NCBI GenBank assembly: GCA_902761905.1
Contig: CACWMK010000002.1
Location: forward strand, 1 to 64,000
DNA from: an uncultured Prevotellaceae bacterium
GTDB taxonomy: Bacteria > Bacteroidota > Bacteroidia > Bacteroidales > Bacteroidaceae
Reading direction: 5' to 3'
Length of the DNA stretch: 64,000 nucleotides
Made by a program: the position numbers and the translations under genes. The notes below the pieces were generated by a model that saw only the letters and a program-made list of their open reading frames with translations, was not told where the DNA came from and did no database searches. This document shows positions 8,247 through 17,123 of this stretch, piece after piece (position 1 is the stretch's first letter; each line of letters begins with the position of its first letter).

Positions 8247-9041
8247 TTATCTTACAACTTCTGTAAATTCTGGCTTGCCACCTTTCTCTACAGTCACATA
8301 GATTGTAGAAGTAGCCTCTTCGCCATTCATTCCACGACTCTTAACGCTGAACTTGTAGTCAGTACCGTCAGGAGTCTCACGCTTACCTACTGTCTGAGGA
8401 GTGCCAAGAGGGAACTGATAGCTTGAGCAAGCTGCATCGAATAGTGCTTTCTCAGCATCGGTAACGGGCTTCTGGGCAGAATAAGCAGGCAGGGGCTTTA
8501 CTTTGCCAGGCTTGTAACCGTTCTCTTTCAAGAAACGATCCAACTCCTTGGCAGCCTTTGCAACTCGGGCTGTACGAACACCATAACCCTGCACGATCTT
8601 TGCCTTAGGTAGTGCCTTCTTCAAATCTGCAGATGATGTATTAAGACCACCACTGCCGAATGTGCAGAATGGCACGATGGTCTTACCAGCAAAGTCCTGC
8701 TGTTTAACGAGTGTCACCATCGGATTGGCATAGGTGCCAAACCAGATGGGATATCCAAGGAAGATAATATCGTAGTTGCTGATATTCTTCTTAATAGGCT
8801 TGATAGCAGGCCACTGGCCGCTTTCTCTTTCCTTATTTCCACGCTGGATAGTGGCCTGGAAATCACCAGAATAGGGCTCTACAGCCTCAATAGCCTCGAT
8901 GTCGGCTCCGGTCTGCTTCTGAATCTCTTCAGCTACAGCCTTGGTAGAACCTACTTCTGAGTAGTAAAGCACTAGTTTCTTTTGTGCAAAAGCACTTGCA
9001 ACACATGTCATCATTGCCATTGATAATAATAGTTTCTTCAT
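8247..9041 (-). CDS. Exported flavodoxin-fold protein
   Basis: The start chosen is the ATG at 9041 (MKKLLLSMAMMTCVASAFAQ), which gives a clean signal peptide cleaved after AFAQ. The longer frame from 9074 overlaps the promoter. The mature part is a Flavodoxin_4-like fold with an FMN phosphate loop YYSEVGSTKAVAEEI, a GYPIWFGTYANP isoalloxazine loop and CTFGSGGLNTS. An extra domain of about 80 residues follows at the C-terminus, with no family I recognise. Exported flavodoxins occur in Bacteroidota but their electron partners are not established. The gene leads a two-gene unit with the helicase. FMN binding is inferred from the fold, and export from the signal peptide. Confidence 0.85.
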   Translation of the reverse strand: MKKLLLSMAMMTCVASAFAQKKLVLYYSEVGSTKAVAEEIQKQTGADIEAIEAVEPYSGDFQATIQRGNKERESGQWPAIKPIKKNISNYDIIFLGYPIWFGTYANPMVTLVKQQDFAGKTIVPFCTFGSGGLNTSSADLKKALPKAKIVQGYGVRTARVAKAAKELDRFLKENGYKPGKVKPLPAYSAQKPVTDAEKALFDAACSSYQFPLGTPQTVGKRETPDGTDYKFSVKSRGMNGEEATSTIYVTVEKGGKPEFTEVVR

Positions 9042-9071
9042 TTTAATAATGTATTGATGTGTAATAGTTTG

Positions 9072-9079
9072 CAAAGATA
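9072..9079 (-). promoter_or_regulatory. Promoter minus-7 box for flavodoxin-helicase unit
   Basis: On the minus strand the box reads TATCTTTG, a full match to TAnnTTTG. It lies about 30 bases ahead of the ATG at 9041 and overlaps the alternative upstream start, supporting the shorter protein. Confidence 0.75.
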
Positions 9080-9145
9080 ATCATTTTTATCAAGAAAAGC
9101 AAATACTTATTGAAAAAGATTTGTTTTACGTTAGTTTGTAATTTT

Positions 9146-9229
9146 ATGTTCCACGGCTTGCAATATATGTTTCGCGACTTGAAACATATGTCCTACGCTT
9201 TGGAATACATGTTTCAGGACCTGAAACAT
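9146..9229. repeat. Four tandem 21-bp palindromic units
   Basis: Units run 9146-9166, 9167-9187, 9188-9208 and 9209-9229, all beginning ATGT and all 21 bases long with no gap. Unit 4 is a near-perfect palindrome (ATGTTTCAGG-A-CCTGAAACAT), unit 2 pairs ATGTTTC with GAAACAT, and units 1 and 3 are decayed versions. In one plus-strand frame the array would encode four 7-residue repeats of the form M-F-x-x-L-x-Y/H. It lies just past the 3' end of the lysozyme-like gene. Confidence 0.85.
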
Positions 9230-9239
9230 AAATTTGCAG

Positions 9240-9947
9240 CTATTGCAGAATATTTTTCAGACTGCAGACGGAAATCTCACAATAACGATAGGTTTTTGTG
9301 TGGCGGGTTCTTATCAGATCGGTGTGGAAGGTCTTGCGTTTCTGCTGAACGATAATCTGCTGCCAGGTAGCCCGATGATTGCGGTTATAGGCTGTAGCCA
9401 GGAAACGAACTTGTTGTTCGACTGAAAGCGATTGGAGTTTTGGATGGCGCAGATACATCAAACGGATGAAAATGGCCAAATATCGGCATTGGCCCTCGAT
9501 GGTGCCTAGCCGTTTTACACGACTGCTACGGGCATCAGAATTATTACGCACATCGAATTTGAAACCAAACTCGCTAGCCAATGTAGACTGGTTCCACTCT
9601 TGGTCGATCTCTTCGGCAAATGAAGGTTTCATCTGGAATCGCCCAATGGAAAAGTTGGCCTTTTCGCTCCCTCCTGATACGTAAACACCTTTGACGGTTG
9701 CCGTCTCGATGGCATCTTGCCAATGGCTGTAGCGAATAAGTTCTGGGAAAACGATAGCTTCGGCTATACGGGCGTCTACTCCGAATTCGTCGAATATCGG
9801 TTTCCAATCAGCATGATGCTCGCGAACGAATGTTTCTGCCTGCGTCCAGTCGTCGCCAAATTCATGCTGGTAATTGGCTGAGAAAACTATGCTGCTGCCC
9901 AGTGTGAGCAGCAGCGATAGTAGGGTTATAATCTTGCGTATAATCAT
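9240..9947 (-). CDS. Secreted lysozyme / lytic-transglycosylase-like protein
   Basis: The 235-residue product has a signal peptide (residues 1-23, ending VFSA). A soluble domain follows whose pattern fits the lysozyme-like superfamily: a helix with Glu69 in AIVFPELIRYS at the catalytic position, then NFSIGRFQMKPSF in place of the usual G-x-x-Q-I/M loop, and later an AYN block. Peptidoglycan cleavage is inferred from these motifs. The last 40 residues look unlike a folded domain, and the gene stops beside the 21-bp repeat array, so its 3' end may have been altered. The start codon directly abuts the stop of the gene before it (9948), a two-gene operon. Confidence 0.65.
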   Translation of the reverse strand: MIIRKIITLLSLLLTLGSSIVFSANYQHEFGDDWTQAETFVREHHADWKPIFDEFGVDARIAEAIVFPELIRYSHWQDAIETATVKGVYVSGGSEKANFSIGRFQMKPSFAEEIDQEWNQSTLASEFGFKFDVRNNSDARSSRVKRLGTIEGQCRYLAIFIRLMYLRHPKLQSLSVEQQVRFLATAYNRNHRATWQQIIVQQKRKTFHTDLIRTRHTKTYRYCEISVCSLKNILQ

Positions 9948-11615
9948 TTAGAGTTTATAGGTGCAAAGCAGCAACTTATTGTCTTTCATCTCTACCCATT
10001 GCAGTTTATCTGCCGATGCTGTAAATGAGATGGGGAAGAAGTAAGTCATACCGCTGATTACAATGTCGCCAGAACCTTCGTTATACTCAACGGTTCGCTT
10101 GCCACTACGACTCTTATAGGTGCCGTAAGGTGGTTTGGCTCCCTGGGCCCAACGCTTGTTTCCTGCTTTGCCGTTCTTCTGGTTTATTTCATCAAGTTCC
10201 TTCTCACTGATTTTCTGGAACTTACCATTTACCACCTTTCCATAGGTGCCGTCCTTGTCGTTGAAGGCCAGAAGTGGCATCACAGAACCAACGTTCTTGC
10301 CGCCATTGCCTACCATCTTTGATACATCGCCAATATACCAGAAACTCTCCCACCAGCCAAAGTTGTAGCCATTTGGTAGGGTGAAAACGGTCTCCTTCTG
10401 AACGGGCGAAGCATCTAGTTCTGGCAAATCCTTATAAGCTTCGTTCAGGTCGTTTGCTACGTTCGTCACCAGATTCAGATCGCTGCGATTAAGAGTGCAT
10501 TCTGGGATAGTTCCATCAGCTACGGCTTCTTGCATAATCTTATTCCACTTGGCCACATACTCTTTTTCCTTATTGATTCTGCGTTGCAGCGAGGCGCGAT
10601 ACTCTGTGGCGGCTTTTATGCGATACTCAAGTAGCAGAGCATCAGCTTGCTCATAGAGAGCATCTATCTGAGCCTGATCGTTGGTGGCGAAGATCTGATT
10701 GTATATCTTCTGCAGACGGTCGTTATATTTCGCTTTCACCATATCATAGTTATGATTCAGCTCGCGCTCTTCGAATGCCAGACGGTCTTTATTCAGTTTG
10801 GCCACCTTTTCTTCCATCGTGGTTACGCCCGCAGTGAGTTGCTGCGCTTCGTTAGAGAAGGTCCTGGCTTTGGTGGCAATCTTCTGCATCTTCTGGATGA
10901 ACTCAGGATGCTTCATGATATAGTCTTCCTGTTCCTTCTCACTCATTTTCTCGAACTTAGCCATCTCTGGGTCGTTCATGTTTAAGCCCATCTTGTTTTG
11001 CAACATCTTTTCCGTCACGGCTTCTCGTTGTGCGTCCGAAGCATTGTCACTTTGCAGGATTGCCATTTCCTCAGCGGTAAGACCAAACAAATTCTGTAGT
11101 TTCTTCTCCCACTTTATTCGCTCGGCCTCTATATCGGCATCCGAACATCCGCCTTCGCTCTGACTCTTCTGTAGGATATCTACACGCAGTGTTACGGCCT
11201 GAATCTTGCTGTAGTAGGCATTACGTTCTTCTGTGGTGCTCTTCGCTATCTTTTCTGCAGAAGGCAAAGGTGGCAATTCAGCCAACAATGCTTGAGCTGA
11301 AGATGCTTTGCTTGGGGTAACTACGCCATCCCAGATAAGTGTGGATTGTGATTTCTTTGGAATCAGATCTGTAGTTTTAGGCACAACAGGAGTGTTGTCT
11401 TTCTCTTTTTCATCAGCATCGATGCCATACTGAGCCATTGCTTCTTCTTGGTACTTTTGGGCTTCTTTCTCAGCCTCTTCTGCCGACTTGCCAATTACTG
11501 CCTTGCCAACAGCATTCTCGGCTTTCTGCTTTAGTTTCTTCAGGAAACCCTGTGCATTGGCATTAGTGCTACCCAGCACCATCATTGCCATCACCAATAA
11601 TAGAATCTTTTTCAT
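9948..11615 (-). CDS. Secreted protein of unknown function with long coiled coil
   Basis: I do not recognise the family. The 555-residue protein has a signal peptide (MKKILLLVMAMMVLGSTNANAQ). A Lys/Glu/Ala-rich helical part runs from about 25 to 370 with predicted coiled-coil character (for example EEKVAKLNKDRLAFEERELN). A compact C-terminal part from about 400 to 555 contains WWESFWYIGDVSKM and a Gly/Tyr-rich stretch PPYGTYKSRSGKRTVEYN. A small uncharacterised beta domain is likely at the end. It is the first gene of an operon with the lysozyme-like protein and has its own TAnnTTTG promoter, so the pair may act together at the cell envelope. That link is inference from gene order only. Confidence 0.75.
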   Translation of the reverse strand: MKKILLLVMAMMVLGSTNANAQGFLKKLKQKAENAVGKAVIGKSAEEAEKEAQKYQEEAMAQYGIDADEKEKDNTPVVPKTTDLIPKKSQSTLIWDGVVTPSKASSAQALLAELPPLPSAEKIAKSTTEERNAYYSKIQAVTLRVDILQKSQSEGGCSDADIEAERIKWEKKLQNLFGLTAEEMAILQSDNASDAQREAVTEKMLQNKMGLNMNDPEMAKFEKMSEKEQEDYIMKHPEFIQKMQKIATKARTFSNEAQQLTAGVTTMEEKVAKLNKDRLAFEERELNHNYDMVKAKYNDRLQKIYNQIFATNDQAQIDALYEQADALLLEYRIKAATEYRASLQRRINKEKEYVAKWNKIMQEAVADGTIPECTLNRSDLNLVTNVANDLNEAYKDLPELDASPVQKETVFTLPNGYNFGWWESFWYIGDVSKMVGNGGKNVGSVMPLLAFNDKDGTYGKVVNGKFQKISEKELDEINQKNGKAGNKRWAQGAKPPYGTYKSRSGKRTVEYNEGSGDIVISGMTYFFPISFTASADKLQWVEMKDNKLLLCTYKL

Positions 11616-11652
11616 AATCGCTTAGGTTTTAGAATCAATAGTAATTTGATGG

Positions 11653-11660
11653 CAAATATA
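11653..11660 (-). promoter_or_regulatory. Promoter minus-7 box for the 11615-9240 operon
   Basis: The minus strand reads TATATTTG, a full consensus match, 37 bases ahead of the start codon at 11615. Confidence 0.7.
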
Positions 11661-11703
11661 GGAAAATAATCAGTAACTTCCAAGTTATTTTATAAAAAAG
11701 TTG

Positions 11704-11711
11704 TATCTTTG
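11704..11711 (+). promoter_or_regulatory. Promoter minus-7 box for LOG gene, near-leaderless
   Basis: The box reads TATCTTTG and only eight bases separate it from the ATG at 11720, so the transcript should have a leader of a few bases at most. Confidence 0.7.
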
Positions 11712-11719
11712 CAATCATT

Positions 11720-12247
11720 ATGAAGATATGTGTATTTTGTTCTGCAAATGAGCAGATTGATCCAGATTTCTTCGTGATGACAGAAGAACTGGGTAAGTGG
11801 GCCGCAGATAACGGCCACAGCATAGTGTATGGTGGTGTAAACCAGGGCTTGATGGAGTGCGTGGCCAAGGCTGCGAAGACTGCTGGAGGCCGAACCATCG
11901 GCATAGTGCCTACGAAGGTAGAGGAAACCGGCCGTACCAGCGATTATGTGGAGATAGAGATTCCTTGCGATAATCTGACTGATCGCAAGCAGCTGATGAT
12001 GGACCAAAGTGATGTGTTTATAGCTCTGCCTGGTGGCATCGGCACACTCGATGAGGTGTTTACTGTTGCGGCATCTGCCACAATAGGTTATCATCACAAG
12101 CCTCTAATACTTTACAATATGAAGGGATTCTGGAATAAACTAATTGAGTTCCTTGATGATCTTCAGTCCAAAGGTATGATTCGTGGCGAGTGGCGACAGT
12201 ATATAAAAACGGCTGACTCCTTAGAAGAAATCAGCCAGTTGATATAA
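11720..12247 (+). CDS. LOG family protein (nucleotide 5'-monophosphate phosphoribohydrolase)
   Basis: Member of the TIGR00730/LOG family, which in characterised cases releases the base from cytokinin-type or ordinary nucleoside monophosphates. The 175-residue protein has the Rossmann-like start MKICVFCSAN, the VYGGVNQGLMECVAKAA segment and the diagnostic PGGIGTLDEVFT (PGGxGTxxE) near residue 98. In bacteria outside plants the usual role is thought to be purine nucleotide turnover. The physiological substrate here is unknown. It is a single-gene unit convergent with the S46 peptidase, sharing a terminator. Confidence 0.92.
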   Translation: MKICVFCSANEQIDPDFFVMTEELGKWAADNGHSIVYGGVNQGLMECVAKAAKTAGGRTIGIVPTKVEETGRTSDYVEIEIPCDNLTDRKQLMMDQSDVFIALPGGIGTLDEVFTVAASATIGYHHKPLILYNMKGFWNKLIEFLDDLQSKGMIRGEWRQYIKTADSLEEISQLI

Positions 12248-12252
12248 TAGAT

Positions 12253-12283
12253 AAAGCCTCGCACAAACGCAAGGCTTTATTGT
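12253..12283. terminator. Bidirectional terminator between LOG and S46 peptidase genes
   Basis: The arms TAAAGCCTCGC and GCAAGGCTTTA pair with one mismatch across an ACAAAC-like loop and are flanked by T or A runs in the right orientation for both convergent genes. Confidence 0.8.
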
Positions 12284-12285
12284 GC

Positions 12286-14409
12286 TTACTTAGCTCCGAT
12301 CTCTTTGATCAGACGATCGGCCTTACCCCACTTCTCCATCATGTAGAGTACATAGCGGATGTCAACACCAATACAACGAGCCAGCTGCTTGTCGAAGAAG
12401 ATGTCTGAGCTCAGGCTGTCCCAGTTGCCATCGAATGCGAGACCTATCAGCTCTCCTTTGCCATTGAACATTGGAGAGCCAGAGTTTCCACCAGTAATGT
12501 CGTTGTTAGAAAGGAAACACAGATGCATCTTGCCTGTGGTCTTATCGGTATACTTGCCAAAGTCTTTAGCTGAGAGCAGTTCCTTCATAATGGGTTCTGC
12601 CTCATAGTCGATTACACCGTTTTCGCCCTTCTTCATCTTCTCTACGATGCTCTCGGCTGTGGTGTAGTAACCAGAAGGCTTGCCGCCCAGCAGATATTCG
12701 CCTACCTGTCCATAGCTCAGGCGCATTGTGAAGTTTGCATCGCTGTAGTTAGGCATATCCTCTTCCATGCGCAGTTTGGCAGCACAGAGATAACGCTCCT
12801 GAATAGCGATGCTGTCGTAGCAGGCTAAGTAATCCTCGAACAACTGATTCATGATGGCCTCCAGACTCTGGCCGAACTTTACGCCCAGATCCTTCTGGAA
12901 TCCACCCTTGTTGATGTAAATCTTCTTGCCGTTCTTCATCAGCTTTGACTTCTTGTAGAGATAGTCGATATACTTCTGATAGTCTCCGCCAAATTTGCTG
13001 TCTACCTCCTGATAGAAGTCAGGCAGATATTTCTCCTCAACCTGCTCGCGATAGAACTTCATTGCAGCTGCCTGAATCTCTTTGTCGGTAGCCTCGTCCC
13101 ACTCGTCGCTGTTGTCCTTAAACTCTATGTACCAGTTCTTGGGTTTTCCATCCTTGCCCTTTACGATCGAACCATTGTTGGCACGATAGGCACGACGTGT
13201 CAACTCATCGGAGTTACGGCCACTAAAAGTCTCAGAGAAGTAAGTAAATGCTTTAACAGCGTTGAATTGTTTTGCATAGAAACTAGCCAACTTGTCGAAA
13301 TCGAGTTTACCCTTCAGGAATCCTGTAGAATCCTGATAATGACGAATCTTCTGCTCGAACTGAGCCTTCTGCTGGATAAGTCCGATAGAGTCGATACACT
13401 TGTTCATGCCGATAGAGTTCTTCCAGTAGTTAGAACTTTGGGCATATTTTGAATCGTACTTGATGCGTACAGCCTCGTCGGCACGCATGTGGCGAATCAT
13501 AACGTTCTGCTTCACCTCGCGAGTCTTGTACATAGGCTCATTCTGAGCATCGCGACGCTCTTTGATACCATAGCTAGACAGATAGCGGCTGGTAGAACCA
13601 GGATAGCCGATAGTCATCGAGAACGAACCTGGCACGTAACCCTGCAGCGATACTGGAGCCCATTTCTTGGGGTGATAGGGTATATTATCCTTAGAATACT
13701 TTGCTGGACCACCTGTCTTTGGGTCAACGTAGATGCGGAATACAGAGAAATCGCAAGTCTGTCGTGGCCACATCCAGTTGTCGGTCTCGCCACCGAACTT
13801 ACCCATCGATTTGGGTAGGGCGAATACCAGGCGTACATCGTCGTAGTCGCGATAAGTAGTCATGAAGTACTGGTTGCCCTCGTAGAAAGGCTTGATCTCT
13901 ACGCGGAGTGTAGAGTCCTGCTTGCGGATATCCTTGCGCATCACATTCTCGATAGAATCTACAAAATGGGCACGCTTGTCCTCAGGCAACTTGTTCAGAC
14001 CCAGCGAGTCGAGATAGCTGGTCAGGTCCTTCTGCTCTATCATAAAACTTACAAACAGTCGCTCGTTGGGCAGCTCCTCCTCGTATGAGTTTGCTACAAA
14101 TCCGTTCAGCATATAGTCGTGCTCAACGGTAGAATGACTGCGGATAGCCTCGAAACCACAGTGATGATTGGTAAACACAAGTCCATCGGGCGATACCACC
14201 ACGCCTGAGCAGAATCCGCCAAAGTTTACCACACAGTTCTTTACGGCATCTTCGCCATAATAGAGTGCTCCGTATGGCAATGCATAGTTTTCCTGCTTCA
14301 TCGTTTCGTAAACGGCGTTAGGCAAGTTGTAGAGTGTCCACATGCCCTCATCGGCTTTAGCACTAGTAAGGGTGCATGCAGCAAGTAAAGTAAAAAGAAG
14401 TTTTTTCAT
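12286..14409 (-). CDS. S46 family dipeptidyl-peptidase, DPP7-like
   Basis: Periplasmic serine peptidase that removes dipeptides from peptide N-termini, important in amino-acid-fermenting Bacteroidota. The 707-residue protein has a signal peptide (residues 1-19), the histidine motif VFTNHHCG near 82-83 and the nucleophile in GGNSGSP at Ser643. The residue 18 positions after the serine decides specificity in this family (Gly in DPP7, Arg in DPP11). Here it is Gly661 in FDGNWD, so preference for hydrophobic P1 residues rather than Asp/Glu is expected. It is the third gene of a leftward operon after the flippase gene, nine bases apart. Confidence 0.93.
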   Translation of the reverse strand: MKKLLFTLLAACTLTSAKADEGMWTLYNLPNAVYETMKQENYALPYGALYYGEDAVKNCVVNFGGFCSGVVVSPDGLVFTNHHCGFEAIRSHSTVEHDYMLNGFVANSYEEELPNERLFVSFMIEQKDLTSYLDSLGLNKLPEDKRAHFVDSIENVMRKDIRKQDSTLRVEIKPFYEGNQYFMTTYRDYDDVRLVFALPKSMGKFGGETDNWMWPRQTCDFSVFRIYVDPKTGGPAKYSKDNIPYHPKKWAPVSLQGYVPGSFSMTIGYPGSTSRYLSSYGIKERRDAQNEPMYKTREVKQNVMIRHMRADEAVRIKYDSKYAQSSNYWKNSIGMNKCIDSIGLIQQKAQFEQKIRHYQDSTGFLKGKLDFDKLASFYAKQFNAVKAFTYFSETFSGRNSDELTRRAYRANNGSIVKGKDGKPKNWYIEFKDNSDEWDEATDKEIQAAAMKFYREQVEEKYLPDFYQEVDSKFGGDYQKYIDYLYKKSKLMKNGKKIYINKGGFQKDLGVKFGQSLEAIMNQLFEDYLACYDSIAIQERYLCAAKLRMEEDMPNYSDANFTMRLSYGQVGEYLLGGKPSGYYTTAESIVEKMKKGENGVIDYEAEPIMKELLSAKDFGKYTDKTTGKMHLCFLSNNDITGGNSGSPMFNGKGELIGLAFDGNWDSLSSDIFFDKQLARCIGVDIRYVLYMMEKWGKADRLIKEIGAK

Positions 14410-14418
14410 AAAATAAAA

Positions 14419-15870
14419 TTAGTTTTTGAATCTTTTTCCAATAACGGGCAGACTTGATAGTGGCATGTCGCACTTGATGATTCTATATACGAAACCACAT
14501 ATCAGGAAGTTGTTGATAATAAACAATACCCACTCAGGCCATTCGGTATTGACAGCAAACCACTTCATCATACCAAAGAGAGCCATTGAGGCTATGAAAT
14601 ACGATATGATATCCTTCGTTGGGTATGGGATAGGATTCTTCTTCTGTCCCACTATGTAGCTTAGTACCATAGCTGTGGCATAGCCGGCAAATCCCCCCCA
14701 AGCGCAAGCCCAATAGCCAATCTTAGGAATAAAGATGATGTTTACTGCCACAAGCACTATACAACCAGCCAGCGAGAACCAAGCACCATATATAGTCTTA
14801 TCAATGAGCTTGTACCAGAACGAGAGGTTGAAATATATGCCCATAAAGATTTCTGCCATCATTACTATTGGCACAACGCCAAGTCCTTCACGATAATCCG
14901 CACCTATTATAAGTTTTAGCACAGGCATCCAACCCATCACAAAGAGGAAGGCTAAAAGCGTGAAAATGATGAAGTACTTCATGGCCGAAGCATAATACTG
15001 AGTCTTATCAGAATCCTTGCTTTTAGCAAATACAATAGGCTCGTAAGCATAACGGAAAGCTTGGGTAATCATGGCCATAATCATCGCTATCTTTACACAC
15101 GAGCCATAAATACCCAATTGCACATTAGCATCAGCATCTGGATAAACCAATGGGAAGATAATCTTATCGGCTACCTGATTCAGAATGCCCGCAATACCCA
15201 GAATCAATATGGGCCATGAGTAGCTGAACATATCGCATAATAGCTTTCCGTCGAACTTCCACTTGATGCGGAACATATCAGGAAGGAAGAAGAAGGTGAC
15301 GAGACCTGTACACAAAAGGTTGATAAAGAATACGTAGAATACCGATGTCTTGCCCAACAACACAAAGTAGATAACGTTCAAGGCGATATTAATCAGGATG
15401 AACAACATCTTAAGCGATGCAAAACGGATGGGGCGCTTCTGATATCTCAGATAGCTGAAAGGAAGGGCCTGAATAGCATCGAGTGCTACAACCACAGCCA
15501 TCATAAGTAGATAGTCTGGATGCTCATCATAGCCCAATGCGTCACTGATAGGACTGATAAAGCCGAATATCAGAAGCAGGAAAACTGCCGTTAGCGAACC
15601 AACTGTAGCAAAGGCTGTTGAGAATACTGTATCCGACTTATATCTCTCATCGTTGGCATATCGGAACAGTGTAGTCTCCATGCCGAATGTCAATATAACA
15701 AGAATTAGCGCTGTATAGGCATAAACATTTGTGCTTATACCATAGTCGCCAGAATCCTTGGGCATATAGTGCGTATATAATGGCACCAATAGGTAGTTCA
15801 AAAATCTACCAACGATGCTAGAAAGGCCATAGATAGCCGTGTCTTTTGCTAATGATTTGAGATTTGCCAT
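14419..15870 (-). CDS. Wzx-type polysaccharide flippase (MATE/MVF superfamily)
   Basis: The 483-residue integral membrane protein has about 12-14 hydrophobic segments and the typical start of O-antigen and capsule flippases (DTAIYGLSSIVGRFLNYLLV). It would flip lipid-linked oligosaccharides across the inner membrane. No glycosyltransferases or polymerase lie nearby, so it is an orphan flippase and its glycan is unknown. It sits three bases downstream of the SpmAB-like gene and nine bases upstream of the peptidase gene, so all three are probably on one mRNA. The functional link between them is not obvious. Confidence 0.88.
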   Translation of the reverse strand: MANLKSLAKDTAIYGLSSIVGRFLNYLLVPLYTHYMPKDSGDYGISTNVYAYTALILVILTFGMETTLFRYANDERYKSDTVFSTAFATVGSLTAVFLLLIFGFISPISDALGYDEHPDYLLMMAVVVALDAIQALPFSYLRYQKRPIRFASLKMLFILINIALNVIYFVLLGKTSVFYVFFINLLCTGLVTFFFLPDMFRIKWKFDGKLLCDMFSYSWPILILGIAGILNQVADKIIFPLVYPDADANVQLGIYGSCVKIAMIMAMITQAFRYAYEPIVFAKSKDSDKTQYYASAMKYFIIFTLLAFLFVMGWMPVLKLIIGADYREGLGVVPIVMMAEIFMGIYFNLSFWYKLIDKTIYGAWFSLAGCIVLVAVNIIFIPKIGYWACAWGGFAGYATAMVLSYIVGQKKNPIPYPTKDIISYFIASMALFGMMKWFAVNTEWPEWVLFIINNFLICGFVYRIIKCDMPLSSLPVIGKRFKN

Positions 15871-15873
15871 TGT

Positions 15874-17106
15874 TTATCCAAAGAATAAGTACGCTATTGC
15901 AATTGCAGATATAATACCAGCCAGGTCGGCAAGCAGACCGCAGGCTACGGCGTGACGAGTCTTAACAATACCCACACTACCAAAGTAAACAGCCAGGATA
16001 TAGAATGTTGTATCGGTAGACCCCTGGAAGATACAGCTCAGTCGGCCAACGAACGAGTCGGCACCGTAGGTCGTCATCGCATCTACCATCATGCCTCGTG
16101 CTCCGCTACCGCTCAGTGGCTTCATCAGGGCTGTTGGCAATGCGCCTACAAAGTCGGTGTTTCCGCCACAAGCCTCTACGCCATATTTTACACCATCTAT
16201 CAGCATGTCCATAGCTCCAGAAGCACGGAACACTCCGATGCCCACCAGTATCGCTACCAGATATGGGATGATTCTCACAGCAGTGGTAAATCCCTCTTTG
16301 GCGCCCTCGATGAATGCATCGTAGACGTTGATCTTCTTTCGAACGCCTGATAGGATAAACGCTATGATGATCAACATCAGCATGATGTTGGCTGCACTTG
16401 TGCTCACCTTGTTCATCAGTATCGAGTCCATTTGTCCGAATCCCCAGATAACTGTGGCTACAACCAAAGCAGCTCCACCAAGTGTAAGCAGCATGGTGCG
16501 ATTAAGCAGATTTATCTTCTGAAATAGACTGGTGATGATGATACCTGCCAGTGTTGAGAAGAATGTGGCCAGTAGGATTGGGATGAAGATGTCGGTAGGC
16601 TGTGCAGCTCCCATCTGAGCGCGATATACCAATATAGAGATAGGTATCAGTGTAAGTCCGCTGGTGTTCAGTACCAGAAACATAATCATGGGATTGCTGG
16701 CAGTATCTTTTTTCTGGTTCAGATCCTGTAGCTGTTCCATAGCCTTAAGGCCCAGCGGTGTGGCGGCATTGTCCAGTCCCAGCATATTGGCAGCGATGTT
16801 CATGAATATCGAGCCTGTAACAGGGTGACCTTTGGGAATGTCAGGAAACAGTTTGGTGAAAATAGGACTTAGCAGCTTGGCCAACACATTTACCACTCCG
16901 CCTTTCTCGCCTATTTTCATTATACCGAGCCACAGTGACAGTACGCCTGTGAGACCAAGTGAAATTTCGAAGGCTGTTTTTGATGATGAGAATGTAGAGT
17001 CCATCATGGCAGGGAATACATCAAAGTCTCCCCAGAACACAAGTTTTACCAAGGCTATTACGAATGCGATGATAAAAAATCCTATCCAAATCCAATTAAG
17101 TACCAT
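15874..17106 (-). CDS. SpmA-SpmB-like fused membrane protein (nucleoside-recognition/Gate domains)
   Basis: The 410-residue multi-pass protein joins two Gate-type halves that are separate SpmA and SpmB proteins in Bacillus, where they act in spore-core dehydration. Non-sporulating Bacteroidota carry the fused form and its transport substrate is unknown. Recognisable segments are NMLGLDNAATPLGLKAMEQL in the first half and ALPTALMKPLSGSGARGMM plus STDTTFYILAVYFGSVG in the second. The start at 17106 (MVLNWIW) is preferred over a GTG at 17202, because a TAACTTTG box lies at 17116-17123. An upstream box at 17277 leaves the longer form possible. First gene of the operon with flippase and DPP7-like peptidase. 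Confidence 0.85.
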   Translation of the reverse strand: MVLNWIWIGFFIIAFVIALVKLVFWGDFDVFPAMMDSTFSSSKTAFEISLGLTGVLSLWLGIMKIGEKGGVVNVLAKLLSPIFTKLFPDIPKGHPVTGSIFMNIAANMLGLDNAATPLGLKAMEQLQDLNQKKDTASNPMIMFLVLNTSGLTLIPISILVYRAQMGAAQPTDIFIPILLATFFSTLAGIIITSLFQKINLLNRTMLLTLGGAALVVATVIWGFGQMDSILMNKVSTSAANIMLMLIIIAFILSGVRKKINVYDAFIEGAKEGFTTAVRIIPYLVAILVGIGVFRASGAMDMLIDGVKYGVEACGGNTDFVGALPTALMKPLSGSGARGMMVDAMTTYGADSFVGRLSCIFQGSTDTTFYILAVYFGSVGIVKTRHAVACGLLADLAGIISAIAIAYLFFG

Positions 17107-17115
17107 ATCAGCGTG

Positions 17116-17123
17116 CAAAGTTA
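17116..17123 (-). promoter_or_regulatory. Promoter minus-7 box for SpmAB-flippase-DPP7 operon
   Basis: The minus strand reads TAACTTTG, with nine bases between the box and the ATG at 17106. It implies a leader of only a few bases. Confidence 0.7.

Noticed and set aside
9110..9355. Plus-strand frame encoding a peptide with four 7-residue repeats
   Set aside because: It runs from the 21-bp palindrome array into the antisense of the lysozyme-like gene. The repeat is best explained at DNA level.
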